A stretch of DNA of 64,000 nucleotides. Origin: Desulfitobacterium chlororespirans DSM 11544. Lineage in GTDB: Bacteria > Bacillota > Desulfitobacteriia > Desulfitobacteriales > Desulfitobacteriaceae. Where the stretch lies: the NCBI RefSeq assembly GCF_900143285.1, contig NZ_FRDN01000005.1:281362-345361 (forward strand), written 5' to 3'. Within the stretch, counting starts at the first letter, position 1; the number at the start of each line of letters is the position of its first letter. A program made the position numbers and the translations under genes. A model generated the notes under the pieces. It had not been told where the DNA came from, did not search any database, and saw nothing but the letters and a program-made list of their open reading frames with translations. Below, one piece after another: positions 35,744 through 44,474 of the stretch.

Positions 35744-35984
35744 TTTCTTCTCACTCCTGTTCAATTTAGTACTTATATAACTATTCTGCAAAAAAAGCAA
35801 AACACCTTCTGATTATTGTAAATGTTTAGAAAAATGTATTATATTATAAATAGTAATAAAAGCATAATGATTAACAATAATTAATTTATTTTTGCTTTGC
35901 TTTTCAGCGTCATATTGGTCGTGAGTTTTTCGTCTATAATGGTAATAGAGGTTGAAAAAGACAAGGTAAGAAAGGAATGGAAAA

Positions 35985-38213
35985 ATGAATAAGAAAAAAA
36001 TGCATAAGTTAGCAATTCCTATGGCTGTGGCCTTATTAGTGCAGGGTACACTACCTGCCTCCGTGATGGCGGCATCTGAGGTGAGTGCGAAAACCATAAG
36101 TGCGGTAGAAACAATTGCCGCGCCGGCACAGGTTAAAGTGAGTTTGGAAGATGCCATTAAACTCGTTAAAAATAACTTTACTATTCCCGCAGCCTATACA
36201 AAGTTTACTTCGGGCTACAATAACTATAATGAAAGAGAGACTTGGTCCTTAAATTGGAATTCCACAGATGATGCCGGAGGTAGTTTTAACGCTCAAGTGG
36301 ATGTAAGCACCGGTGAAATCATTCATATGAACAGCTGGAATCCTGCAAGTTCATCTTCGCAGACCAGTGTTCCCAAATATTCCTATGCAGAGGCTAAAGA
36401 TATCGCTCAGGGTCTGGTGAACAAAATTCTGGGAGATCGGCTCAATCAGATGGAATTGGTGCCGGAAAACACACAAATCACTCCTGTCATAGATTATGGC
36501 TATACGACCTATTCCGTGCAATGGAAGCGGGTGGCCAATGGCGTTGCTTTCCCAAGCAATGGTGTATCAGTTCAAGTGAATGCTTATGATGGTACGATTA
36601 CAAGCTATTCTCTCAACTGGAGCAAAGAAAGCATTCCCGATCTCAAGGATGTCATCAGTGCAGACAAGGCTCGTGAGGCATTTGTAAAAAGTAATCTTCT
36701 CCAGCTGCAATATTTCCTTAACTACGGCATTAGACCGCTGGATAGTCAGGAAAAAGATGCCAAGAAAGATGCCCTTTTAGTTTACAAATTAAGCAATCAA
36801 TCTTTCAGCGGTATGATTGATGCAAAAACGGGGGAACCCCTAAAGCTTAACTCTGGCGAATGGATTAATAGTGATGCCGCTTTGGACGCAATCGGTGGTA
36901 TGGGTGGAATGGCGAAGTCCTCAGAAAATGCCTTAGCGCCGGCCGAACAAAAAGAAGTGGATGATGCATCTAAACTGCTTACGAAGGAGCAGGCTATTGA
37001 AAGCGTCAAGAAATGGGTGGAAATACCGGACAGCCTCACTCTGCGCGGTGCCAATCTTGGCTTGGAAGGTGGCTTAAGCCAGAAACGTGTCTGGTCCTTT
37101 GATTGGAGTCAAGAGGAAAGCACGGATGGATACAACTATGCCTCTGCCCGGGTGGATGCGGCCACTGGTGAAGTCCTTGGGTTTAGTACCTATTCTCCTA
37201 ACCAACAGCCCAAAAGCCCGGATGCTATTGAGCGAACTGCGGCAAAAGCAATTGCCGATGCTTTCATCAAGAAAATTCAACCTGACCGGGTTCAGCAGGT
37301 TGAGTATTTAGAGGCTATGGACAATGGTCAAAAGTATCCCGAAGATCAACCCAACCACGATTTCAGCTATGAGCGGGTTGTTAACGGAGTACATGTCCCC
37401 GGCAACGGTTTCTCCGTCTCCGTAGAACGCAATACCCAAAAAGTTGTCAGCTATAACATGGATTTCGCTGATGTGAATTTCCCGAATATCTCCCAGGCCA
37501 TGGACCAAAAACAAGGTGAGGATACCTTCTTAACGAAAAGACCTTTGGAACTTAAATATGTTCAAATTTACAAGAATGGTCAATTATCAGATATCCGCTT
37601 AGTGTATCAACCTAAAATGGACAACAGTTTTGCCGTTTCCAACATTATGGATGCTAAAACCGGTGAATTCCTTGATTGGCAAGGCAAGCCCATTAAGGAG
37701 CAGCCAAGACCCTATAACTTCAGTGATATCTCAGGCAGCTTCGCTGAGGAAGAAATCAGACTCCTTGGCCAGGCCGGAGCATTTGGTGAGTATGGTGATC
37801 AATTCAGACCTGATGAGCATGTCACCGTAAAATCGTTGCTAAGCTCCATGCTGATCGCCAAGAATGGCGTCTGGTCCTATCAAGGATTAAGCGATGAAGA
37901 GCTCTTGAAGCAAGTCAAGGAACTGGGGTGGGTCAAAGAGAACCTGTCACTGAATGATCAGGTCAGCCGTGAGTTTCAAGCCAAATTAGTGGTTCGGATG
38001 CTGCAATTGGAGAAGATCGCTCAGCTTGAGGAGCTCTTCCAGGCTCCGTATGAGGATGCCGATACCTTTAGTGATGGTAGTCTTGGTTATATTGCTTTAG
38101 CCAAGGGGCTGGGCGTCATGAACATCGAGGGAAATAAATTTGAATCCACCAAGAAAATGACTCGTGCCGAAGCTGCTTATGCCTTAGTCAAAGCGTTGCA
38201 ATCCAATCGTTAA
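35985..38213 (+). CDS. Surface protein with YcdB/PepSY-type repeats and SLH-like C-terminus
   Basis: A 742-residue secreted protein with a signal peptide (about 1-29, ending SVMAA). It has two tandem halves (about 50-290 and 325-570), each beginning with an amphipathic SLEDAIKLVK- or TKEQAIESVKKW-like helix and containing a WSLNWN/WSFDWS strand and the turn VDVSTGEI/VDAATGEV. That pattern is the YcdB/YcdC (PepSY-like) repeat. The C-terminus (about 575-742) has weak S-layer-homology repeats (FSDISGSFAEEEI... and DADTFSDGSLGYIALAKGLGV with MTRAEAAYALV) for cell-wall attachment. It may inhibit or shield a peptidase at the surface (family inference). Confidence 0.8.
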   Translation: MNKKKMHKLAIPMAVALLVQGTLPASVMAASEVSAKTISAVETIAAPAQVKVSLEDAIKLVKNNFTIPAAYTKFTSGYNNYNERETWSLNWNSTDDAGGSFNAQVDVSTGEIIHMNSWNPASSSSQTSVPKYSYAEAKDIAQGLVNKILGDRLNQMELVPENTQITPVIDYGYTTYSVQWKRVANGVAFPSNGVSVQVNAYDGTITSYSLNWSKESIPDLKDVISADKAREAFVKSNLLQLQYFLNYGIRPLDSQEKDAKKDALLVYKLSNQSFSGMIDAKTGEPLKLNSGEWINSDAALDAIGGMGGMAKSSENALAPAEQKEVDDASKLLTKEQAIESVKKWVEIPDSLTLRGANLGLEGGLSQKRVWSFDWSQEESTDGYNYASARVDAATGEVLGFSTYSPNQQPKSPDAIERTAAKAIADAFIKKIQPDRVQQVEYLEAMDNGQKYPEDQPNHDFSYERVVNGVHVPGNGFSVSVERNTQKVVSYNMDFADVNFPNISQAMDQKQGEDTFLTKRPLELKYVQIYKNGQLSDIRLVYQPKMDNSFAVSNIMDAKTGEFLDWQGKPIKEQPRPYNFSDISGSFAEEEIRLLGQAGAFGEYGDQFRPDEHVTVKSLLSSMLIAKNGVWSYQGLSDEELLKQVKELGWVKENLSLNDQVSREFQAKLVVRMLQLEKIAQLEELFQAPYEDADTFSDGSLGYIALAKGLGVMNIEGNKFESTKKMTRAEAAYALVKALQSNR

Positions 38214-38247
38214 ATTGGAGGGCGCATCCAAAATACAAGGATAATGA

Positions 38248-38289
38248 GAAAGACTGTAAGAGGTGTGAAGGCCTCTTACAGTCTTTCTT
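38248..38289 (+). terminator. Terminator after the YcdB-SLH gene
   Basis: A nearly perfect 15-bp stem, AAAGACTGTAAGAGG and CCTCTTACAGTCTTT, with an 8-nt loop, starting about 35 bp after the stop codon. Confidence 0.88.
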
Positions 38290-38465
38290 AGTATATCGGA
38301 ATGGGTAATTTGTCTATATTTGATGTTTTGCTATAAAGAGCAGGACTCAAACTGCGTAATGGAATAAAAAGGATTGTGTGGATAGGTTGCTATAGACGCT
38401 CTTTCTGAATATGCTGTGTCAGAAAAAACTATGCCCTGGGGCATTTATGGAAAGGAGTTGTCTCT

Positions 38466-39431
38466 ATGAGTACCCTGCCAATGACTGGCGATTTCATTCG
38501 GGAATCCCTGGAATTGCATCTTTTTTGGGCCAGGATTATAAAAGAGCATCTCATCTTTTTGGAAAGCGGCTTTATGTGTAAAGACGCAGATTGGATGCAG
38601 GAAGCGGATGCTCTCAAATGCCGGTTTGAAGAAATTCTCCATGAAGCCAATTGTTTGGCTGATGGAAAAGTGGGCATTGAAGTGATGAAATCGGGAGAGC
38701 TGTTTACCAATAAGACCCTGAAGGCGGAGCAAAAGACCCAGGAACTTACCTGTATACCGATAAACTCTCAGTTGACTGTAGAAACCATGAGCTTACACCC
38801 TTATATGGGCGTGGGGATGGGTATGGTTCCTTGTGAGCAGGAAATAGCCGAACAAGTCTATGCATTAAACGAAAAGGCTCTGGCCTGTGCAGGCGGTGTC
38901 TATGAGTATACGGAACGGGCATTAAAGGCAATTCTACAGTGCTGTATCACCAGTCATAATTTCCCGTCCCTGTATGAACATCAAATGAAAGAAACAGAAA
39001 TGTATATGAAGCAGATCAGGAAACTGCAAAACCATCAGTATACGGATCCCACCTGCCACATGGTGGAAATGCAAATGTTCTGGGACCATATTATGCAGGA
39101 GCATGCCGAAGTGATCAGCCATTTGCTGGACCCCAAAGAAAAGGCCATGATTACCCAGGCTGACCATTTTGCCCAAGCTTATGAACAGCTCTTAAATCAG
39201 TTGGGAAATGGAACAGTACCCGACCAGAGCTTCAGGAGAATTACCAATGAAACCATCCGGGTAACCGGAGAGTTCAAGGACTTTAAAGCCGCGGGAACGG
39301 ATGCCATCCTATGCTGTCAGTTGCGATCCCTGATCCTTCCCTTGCTGGCCGATCATGTCTTAAGAGAAGCGATTCACTACCTGCGCATTCTTGGCTTACC
39401 CTTACCGGAGTTCAAAGGCGGAAAAGGATAA
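38466..39431 (+). CDS. DUF2935 protein, ferritin-like helical
   Basis: A 321-residue all-helical protein of the DUF2935 family. Two related halves are visible: ESLELHLFWARIIKEHLIFLESG (about 9-31) and VEMQMFWDHIMQEHAEVISHLL (about 199-220), each with the pattern E...FW..I..EH. These Glu and His residues resemble metal ligands of ferritin-like four-helix bundles. The substrate and function are unknown. It is common in spore-forming Firmicutes. The ATG follows AAAGGAG. The gene is isolated between two terminators. Confidence 0.8.
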   Translation: MSTLPMTGDFIRESLELHLFWARIIKEHLIFLESGFMCKDADWMQEADALKCRFEEILHEANCLADGKVGIEVMKSGELFTNKTLKAEQKTQELTCIPINSQLTVETMSLHPYMGVGMGMVPCEQEIAEQVYALNEKALACAGGVYEYTERALKAILQCCITSHNFPSLYEHQMKETEMYMKQIRKLQNHQYTDPTCHMVEMQMFWDHIMQEHAEVISHLLDPKEKAMITQADHFAQAYEQLLNQLGNGTVPDQSFRRITNETIRVTGEFKDFKAAGTDAILCCQLRSLILPLLADHVLREAIHYLRILGLPLPEFKGGKG

Positions 39432-39482
39432 GCGAATCAAAGGAAAGGGAATCAAAGGGACAGGTCCAGTTTTGCAAAGTTG

Positions 39483-39526
39483 ATGGAGCATTGCAGAGTC
39501 TTAAAGGTGGTGCGATGCTCCTTTTG
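39483..39526 (+). terminator. Terminator after the DUF2935 gene
   Basis: GGAGCAT (39485-39491) pairs with ATGCTCC (39515-39521), extended by GC/GC with one mismatch, then CTTTTGATTTT. Confidence 0.6.
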
Positions 39527-39632
39527 ATTTTCTCTGAGGAGGATAAGCTGTTATAATATTATAGAAGTGTTAAGAAGTAATGGGCTTAGGAAAGGCAAAT
39601 GTAGATTTTGCAGAAGGAGAGAAATAGCAACA

Positions 39633-40508
39633 ATGAGCAAAGGAAATCTTAAAATCGGCTTTGTAGGTACTGGAGTCATGGGCCGCAGCATGGTCAAAAA
39701 TCTCCTGAAGGACGGGTATTCTGTAGCGGTTTATAACCGGACGAAAAGCAGTGCTGAAGAACTTTTTTCCTCAGGCGCGCAGTGGGTGGATTCGGTAGCC
39801 GAGCTTGCCAAGTTATCCGATGTGGTGATCACCATGGTGGGCTATCCTAAGGATGTAGAAGAAGTTTATTTAAGTGAAGAGGGACTGATCGCCAATGCTA
39901 AGCCTGGAAGTGTTCTTATTGATATGACGACTTCCAGTCCTCTTCTGGCCCAGAGGATTGCTCTGGCAGGGAAGGCCGGTGGAATTGATATTTTGGATGC
40001 ACCGGTATCCGGTGGGGATGTGGGGGCCCAAAGCGGCACCCTGGTCATCATGGTGGGCGGAGAAGAAAGGGCATTCAGCGCGGTTATGCCGATCTTTGCA
40101 GCGATGGGTAAAAATATAATCCTGCATGGACCTGCCGGTGCAGGACAATATACGAAAATGGCCAACCAAATCACCATTGCGGCGGGAATGGTTGGAGTTT
40201 GCGAAGCGATAGCTTATGCTCAAAAAGCTGGCTTGGATCCCAGCCGGGTCCTCGACAGTATCGCCGGAGGAGCAGCGGGCAGTTGGTCTCTAAGCAACCT
40301 TGGGCCAAGGATGATTGCCGGAAACTTCGAACCGGGTTTTTATGTAAAGCATTTTATTAAGGATATGAACATTGCTTTAGAATCAGCCAAAGCAATGGGG
40401 TTGATGACTCCCGGTCTTGAGCTGGCGAGAGCACTTTATGAACAATTAGCTGCTGAGGGAGAGGAAAACAGCGGCACTCACGCTTTGTATAAATTATATA
40501 TGAAGTGA
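39633..40508 (+). CDS. 3-hydroxyisobutyrate dehydrogenase-family NAD(P) reductase
   Basis: A 291-residue beta-hydroxyacid dehydrogenase. It has the Rossmann motif GFVGTGVMGRSM (GxGxxG at about residue 11-16), the substrate-binding DAPVSGGDVGAQSGTL (about 118-133) and the catalytic Lys in GAGQYTKMANQ (about 172). Members oxidise hydroxyacids such as 3-hydroxyisobutyrate, tartronate semialdehyde or gamma-hydroxybutyrate; the specificity is not clear here. The start is ATG 39633 with AAGGAGAG upstream; a longer frame from 39567 has no site. No pathway neighbour is evident. Confidence 0.85.
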   Translation: MSKGNLKIGFVGTGVMGRSMVKNLLKDGYSVAVYNRTKSSAEELFSSGAQWVDSVAELAKLSDVVITMVGYPKDVEEVYLSEEGLIANAKPGSVLIDMTTSSPLLAQRIALAGKAGGIDILDAPVSGGDVGAQSGTLVIMVGGEERAFSAVMPIFAAMGKNIILHGPAGAGQYTKMANQITIAAGMVGVCEAIAYAQKAGLDPSRVLDSIAGGAAGSWSLSNLGPRMIAGNFEPGFYVKHFIKDMNIALESAKAMGLMTPGLELARALYEQLAAEGEENSGTHALYKLYMK

Positions 40509-40602
40509 AGCAGGGGATAGTTAGAGGCAAATCGCAGCGGGTGCTATCATTATTAAACAATTATTTAGCGAATTTTGGAGATGGTGCAGGGGGAATTTAA
40601 TT

Positions 40603-41100
40603 ATGACCAATCGTTTGTATCGTTCTTCAAGGGAAAAAATGATCGGTGGAGTATGTGGTGGACTGGCCGAGTATTTCGATGTAGATGTCACCCTGGTTCG
40701 TTTAGTTGCTCTTATCACCTTATTGATGGGTGGAGCCGGCATCTTTCCTTATATTGCCGCCTTATTTGTTGTCCCCGGCGATCAGAGTGAGGGCCCTCTT
40801 GCGTCCGGAGGGCAGGGGGGACATGTAGAAGATATAGTGGATGAAGTTGTCCAAAACGTCAAGAATACTGCCCGGGATTTCGGAATAGATTCCTTTGCCA
40901 ACTCCACATCCTATTCCGGATCATCCTATAGTTCGAATAAGAAATACTCTCAGAGCGGCAGGACAGCTGGGCTGATTCTGATTATTCTTGGCATCTTTCT
41001 GCTGGTCAACCAGTGGTTCCCGGTATGGGAGAGCATAAGTAAAATGTGGCCCCTGGTTTTAATCATGATCGGAGCCGCATTGATTTGGAAAAGAGTTTAA
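40603..41100 (+). CDS. PspC-domain membrane protein
   Basis: A 165-residue protein. The N-terminus is a PspC domain ([22 protein letters not shown], then a hydrophobic span ending FVVPGD, about 1-62). A Ser/Tyr-rich linker follows, and the C-terminus has two short hydrophobic segments (about 122-165) like the LiaI/LiaF toast-rack membrane anchors. Such proteins take part in envelope-stress sensing. The start ATG has AGGGGG about 9 bp upstream. The stop overlaps the end of the convergent gene by 4 bp. Confidence 0.85.
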   Translation: MTNRLYRSSREKMIGGVCGGLAEYFDVDVTLVRLVALITLLMGGAGIFPYIAALFVVPGDQSEGPLASGGQGGHVEDIVDEVVQNVKNTARDFGIDSFANSTSYSGSSYSSNKKYSQSGRTAGLILIILGIFLLVNQWFPVWESISKMWPLVLIMIGAALIWKRV

Positions 41101-41654
41101 AGACCAATTCGTTTCAGAACCAGTCCACCTAGTTTTTTAGCTAAAGGTAGGCCTACCCTTTTTGCCAAAGGGAAGCCTACTTTTTGTATTAAGGGCAGAG
41201 CAACTTTTTCAGCAAGGGGAGGACCCAAACGATCAGCAAGCTGGGGAGCGATATTTCGTGCTAAGGGTGCTCCAAATTCCCGGGCGAAAGCGGGGCCAAA
41301 GCTCTGCAGAAAATTAACACCTTGCTTTTGCAGAAGAGATTTGAGTTCGGAGTTAACATCAGCCGGGGCTGGTGGGGCAGGTTTCGGTGTTAAATTCGGA
41401 GTGCTGGTAGAATTCGCAACCGGTTGCGAATTTGTCAAGTTGGTCTGCACGGGATTTAAATTGCTTTGTAAAATAGAATTTGCTGGGAGTTGTGCAGATG
41501 GCCGTTCGAGGGTTTGTGGAGGAGTGGAAGATGGTGAAGAAGATGAGAGGGGGCTTGCGGGAAGGTTATTTATATTATATTGAAAGGACCGAGAATTAGC
41601 CTGAGGAGTATCTAAAGAATTGATTTGAGGCTTAGCCGGCGAGAAAAGATGCAT
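41097..41654 (-). CDS. Protein of unknown function with amphipathic PLA-repeat C-terminus
   Basis: A 185-residue protein, not recognised. The N-terminal two thirds are low-complexity (Pro, Ser, Asn, Thr rich), probably disordered. The C-terminal 70 residues consist of about six 11-residue units of the form G-x-PLA-xx-hydrophobic ([24 protein letters not shown], and so on) with regularly spaced Lys/Arg, suggesting an amphipathic, membrane- or cell-wall-interacting solenoid. The start at 41654 has TAGGAGGGAATG directly upstream; a longer frame from 41756 has none. It converges on the PspC gene, overlapping by 4 bp. Confidence 0.65.
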   Translation of the reverse strand: MHLFSPAKPQINSLDTPQANSRSFQYNINNLPASPLSSSSPSSTPPQTLERPSAQLPANSILQSNLNPVQTNLTNSQPVANSTSTPNLTPKPAPPAPADVNSELKSLLQKQGVNFLQSFGPAFAREFGAPLARNIAPQLADRLGPPLAEKVALPLIQKVGFPLAKRVGLPLAKKLGGLVLKRIGL

Positions 41655-41756
41655 TTCATTCCCTCCTATATGGATAAACGAGTCATTACCCAATACACAC
41701 TTACACATTATTATAATCCAAAATATTCCATGTGGCTTATATAAGTTACCGATCAA

Positions 41757-42088
41757 GTTGTACTATTTTAGTTCTTTACACAGACGTTTATACTGACGCC
41801 GAGCTTATTGAATCGATATTATGATGTATATTGTATTGTATATCATACGTATATTATATTGATTATATATGATATATAAATATATTGTAAAAGTATATAT
41901 TATTGATTCCCAATAATATACTAGTGACTTATGTGGATTATTGATATAACATTGATATTGCGTTGAGTGATTGCAGAAAGCAAGATAATGTATATAGATT
42001 GGTATATCAATAATATATACATTATGCTGCTAAACGATGCAGTTACCGACGCAGAAATAGCATTATATTATAGGGGGCAGATATTCGA
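41757..42088 (+). other. Extremely AT-rich palindromic intergenic region
   Basis: About 330 bp without a gene, dominated by A/T. Hairpins are frequent: AGTATATATTATTG/CAATAATATACT (about 41898-41929) and ATAATGTATAT/ATATACATTAT (about 41985-42025). The stretch is divergent-upstream of two genes. It likely contains the promoter of the CWB2 protein gene, but no single -35/-10 pair stands out. Confidence 0.6.
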
Positions 42089-44338
42089 ATGAAGAAGACA
42101 AGAGCTCGTGTCGTATCCAGTGTTATAGCTGCAGCTATGGTTCTTGGCACAGCTTTGCCAGCGGCCGTATTGGCAGACACCCAAGTACCTGCTGAAAGTA
42201 AAGAATCATTGAATCGTCTGCACGGTGAGAATCGTTTTGAAACTGCGGCGAAAGTTGCCACAGAAGGTTGGGAAACCTCTAAAGCAGTGATTCTTGCTTC
42301 CGGCAAACAGGAAAATTTGGTGGATGCTTTGACTGCAGCACCTTTCGCTAATTCTATTGATGCACCGATTCTGCTGACCAATGGTGCGGATATTCCGGAA
42401 GCAACCATCGAAGCACTTAAGACTCTAAAAGTAGAAGAAGTTTACACCGTAAGCGGTGCCATTAAAAAAGAAGCTTTAGAAAAGATTTTTAAAGAGAATA
42501 ATTTAGAAATCGCCATTAAAGAAGAATTAGGCGGTAAAGATCGCTTCGAGACGGCTAAAAATATTGCCAGCCACCTTGAAGATGTAGAGGGAATCATGAT
42601 AACCACGGCATATAAATATGCCGATGCGCTTTCCGTAGCTTCTATTGCTGCCGCGAAGAATATGCCTATACTCCTGGCCGATCAAGATGGGCTGCCTGAA
42701 GTCGAAGCGGCATACCTTGATGAAATCAAGGACCAAGTGAAAGCAACCTATGTACTGGGTGGGGAAATACTGATCAGCAAAGAAGTATATGAAGAATTGC
42801 CCGGAACCGATGGTGACAGCAAGATGCGTATTTTTGGCGATGACCGTTTTGATACTAACTTGGAAGTATTAAAAACTTTCACTGATCTGGAGTATAGCAA
42901 GGTTTATGTGGGCAATGGTTATGATGAGCATCTCGTGGATGCCTTGGTTGTATCGGCTCTTGCCGCCAAAACCAATTCTCCTATCGTTTTGGCTCAAAAA
43001 GAACTCAGCAAAAAAGCAGAAGATCTCTTGCTTCCTAAATTGGGAGAAAAGAGCATTGTGGCTGTAGGTGGAACTACCGCTGTTACAGACAAAGCTCTTA
43101 CCTTTAACCATGTGCGTCCCCAAGATTTCGCTGTCATGCAGGTATCCGGTGTTAACGGTTACAATGTAGGACTTCAAATCGTTGATGGAAGCGCGCGGGA
43201 TTTGGCAAGTGTTGAAGTGACCCTGTACAGAGGGGAAACCGTTCTTGCCAAAAACACCAGTATGAATAAGCTCTTTAATTCTTACCCCACCGCAACCCAG
43301 CTTTCCTCTCCTTTCAATATTGATGGAAACTTTTCTGCTGACGGTTACTGGTCTTACGGTAAGTGGAACGGAAGTGTTCTCGATGTTCCTACCAAAGCAG
43401 TTATCAAAGTGACTTATTTGGATGGTCGTGTCTATGAAGTCGTTAATACAAAGCTTGCCGGTAATCCCGAAGAGCTTAACCAAGAAGCCCTCAATCACGT
43501 CAAAGCTGAAGACTTTGGTGTCATGCAAGCGTCTGGAGTTAATGGCTATAGTGTTGGATTTTCCTTAGTGGATAAGCTTCCTGTAGATTTACAGAGCATT
43601 GAAGTAAGCCTGGTCAAAGTAGAAACGATTAAAGATGAAGATGGCGAAGAACAGCAAATTAAAGAGACCATCCTGGCAACCAATAAAGCAACCCGTGCTA
43701 CAAATGCCAAGCTCTTTGAATTAACCGGTCAACAGCTTTCTTCTCCCTTCAATATCGATGGCACTTTTGAAAACGATGGTTACTGGACCTATGGTGATTT
43801 CAACGGAACTGTTGAAGATGTCCCTACCAAAGCTATCATCACCATTCAATACCAGGACGGACGTAAATTTACCGTTCAAAATACCGAGTTAACCGGAGAT
43901 CCTAAACTTCTTGCCGCACCTGCTATCGTTTCCGGATTAGCTGAAGAATTAACTGTAGGGGAAACAGTCGATTTTGCGGTGACCACCGCTCCCAACAGCT
44001 TTGTTGCTGAGCCGGCAGCGGCTACCACCAAAGTTCGCGTCAAGATTACTTTAACCCAAGGGAATAAAGAGAACATGGTTCTTCAATATCTTGAAAATGA
44101 CGGAACCTATCAAGCACTTCCTTTGGATGCAGAGAACAGCGCCTTTTATGGTCCTGAAACCGGGTTCCCTTTCCTGAATGCTGCAAGCCAGTTCAAAGTA
44201 GCCTTCAGCGAAGCCGGGACCTATAAGTACAACTTGGAAGTCGTGACCGTTGCCGAGGAGGGTCAGCAAAGTGAAGTCCTTGCTTCCACCATGGGTGAAG
44301 TGGTTGTCACCAAAGCACCTGCAGAAGGCAACGAATAA
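42089..44338 (+). CDS. CWB2-type cell-wall-binding surface protein
   Basis: A 749-residue secreted protein with a signal peptide (about 1-30, ending AVLADT). Three cell-wall-binding type 2 repeats follow (about 44-345), marked by RLHGENRFETA, GGKDRFETAKNIA and FGDDRFDTNLEVL. CWB2 domains anchor S-layer proteins to anionic wall polymers. Then come two copies of an unassigned module of about 125-140 residues (about 345-465 and 470-605), each with FxVMQxSGVNGY, LSSPFNIDG and DGYW(S/T)YG plus VPTKA. The C-terminal domain (610-749) is beta-rich. It is monocistronic with a strong terminator. Confidence 0.88.
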   Translation: MKKTRARVVSSVIAAAMVLGTALPAAVLADTQVPAESKESLNRLHGENRFETAAKVATEGWETSKAVILASGKQENLVDALTAAPFANSIDAPILLTNGADIPEATIEALKTLKVEEVYTVSGAIKKEALEKIFKENNLEIAIKEELGGKDRFETAKNIASHLEDVEGIMITTAYKYADALSVASIAAAKNMPILLADQDGLPEVEAAYLDEIKDQVKATYVLGGEILISKEVYEELPGTDGDSKMRIFGDDRFDTNLEVLKTFTDLEYSKVYVGNGYDEHLVDALVVSALAAKTNSPIVLAQKELSKKAEDLLLPKLGEKSIVAVGGTTAVTDKALTFNHVRPQDFAVMQVSGVNGYNVGLQIVDGSARDLASVEVTLYRGETVLAKNTSMNKLFNSYPTATQLSSPFNIDGNFSADGYWSYGKWNGSVLDVPTKAVIKVTYLDGRVYEVVNTKLAGNPEELNQEALNHVKAEDFGVMQASGVNGYSVGFSLVDKLPVDLQSIEVSLVKVETIKDEDGEEQQIKETILATNKATRATNAKLFELTGQQLSSPFNIDGTFENDGYWTYGDFNGTVEDVPTKAIITIQYQDGRKFTVQNTELTGDPKLLAAPAIVSGLAEELTVGETVDFAVTTAPNSFVAEPAAATTKVRVKITLTQGNKENMVLQYLENDGTYQALPLDAENSAFYGPETGFPFLNAASQFKVAFSEAGTYKYNLEVVTVAEEGQQSEVLASTMGEVVVTKAPAEGNE

Positions 44339-44410
44339 GACGACTTAGATAGAGAATTTACAGGGCAGTGTTTGAAAATGAATAGGAGACACTGTCGAAG
44401 AAACTAGTTA

Positions 44411-44435
44411 AGGAGGGGATTGCCCCTCCTTTTTC
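44411..44435 (+). terminator. Terminator after the CWB2 gene
   Basis: GGAGGGG-ATTG-CCCCTCC followed by TTTTTT; located 70 bp after the stop codon. Confidence 0.9.
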
Positions 44436-44474
44436 CTGTCTAAATAGCAATGAAGTTATCTGGTTACAATCGTG

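Noticed and set aside
35813-36157. Minus-strand 114-codon frame
   Set aside because: It overlaps the signal-peptide region of the YcdB-SLH gene and has no start signal.
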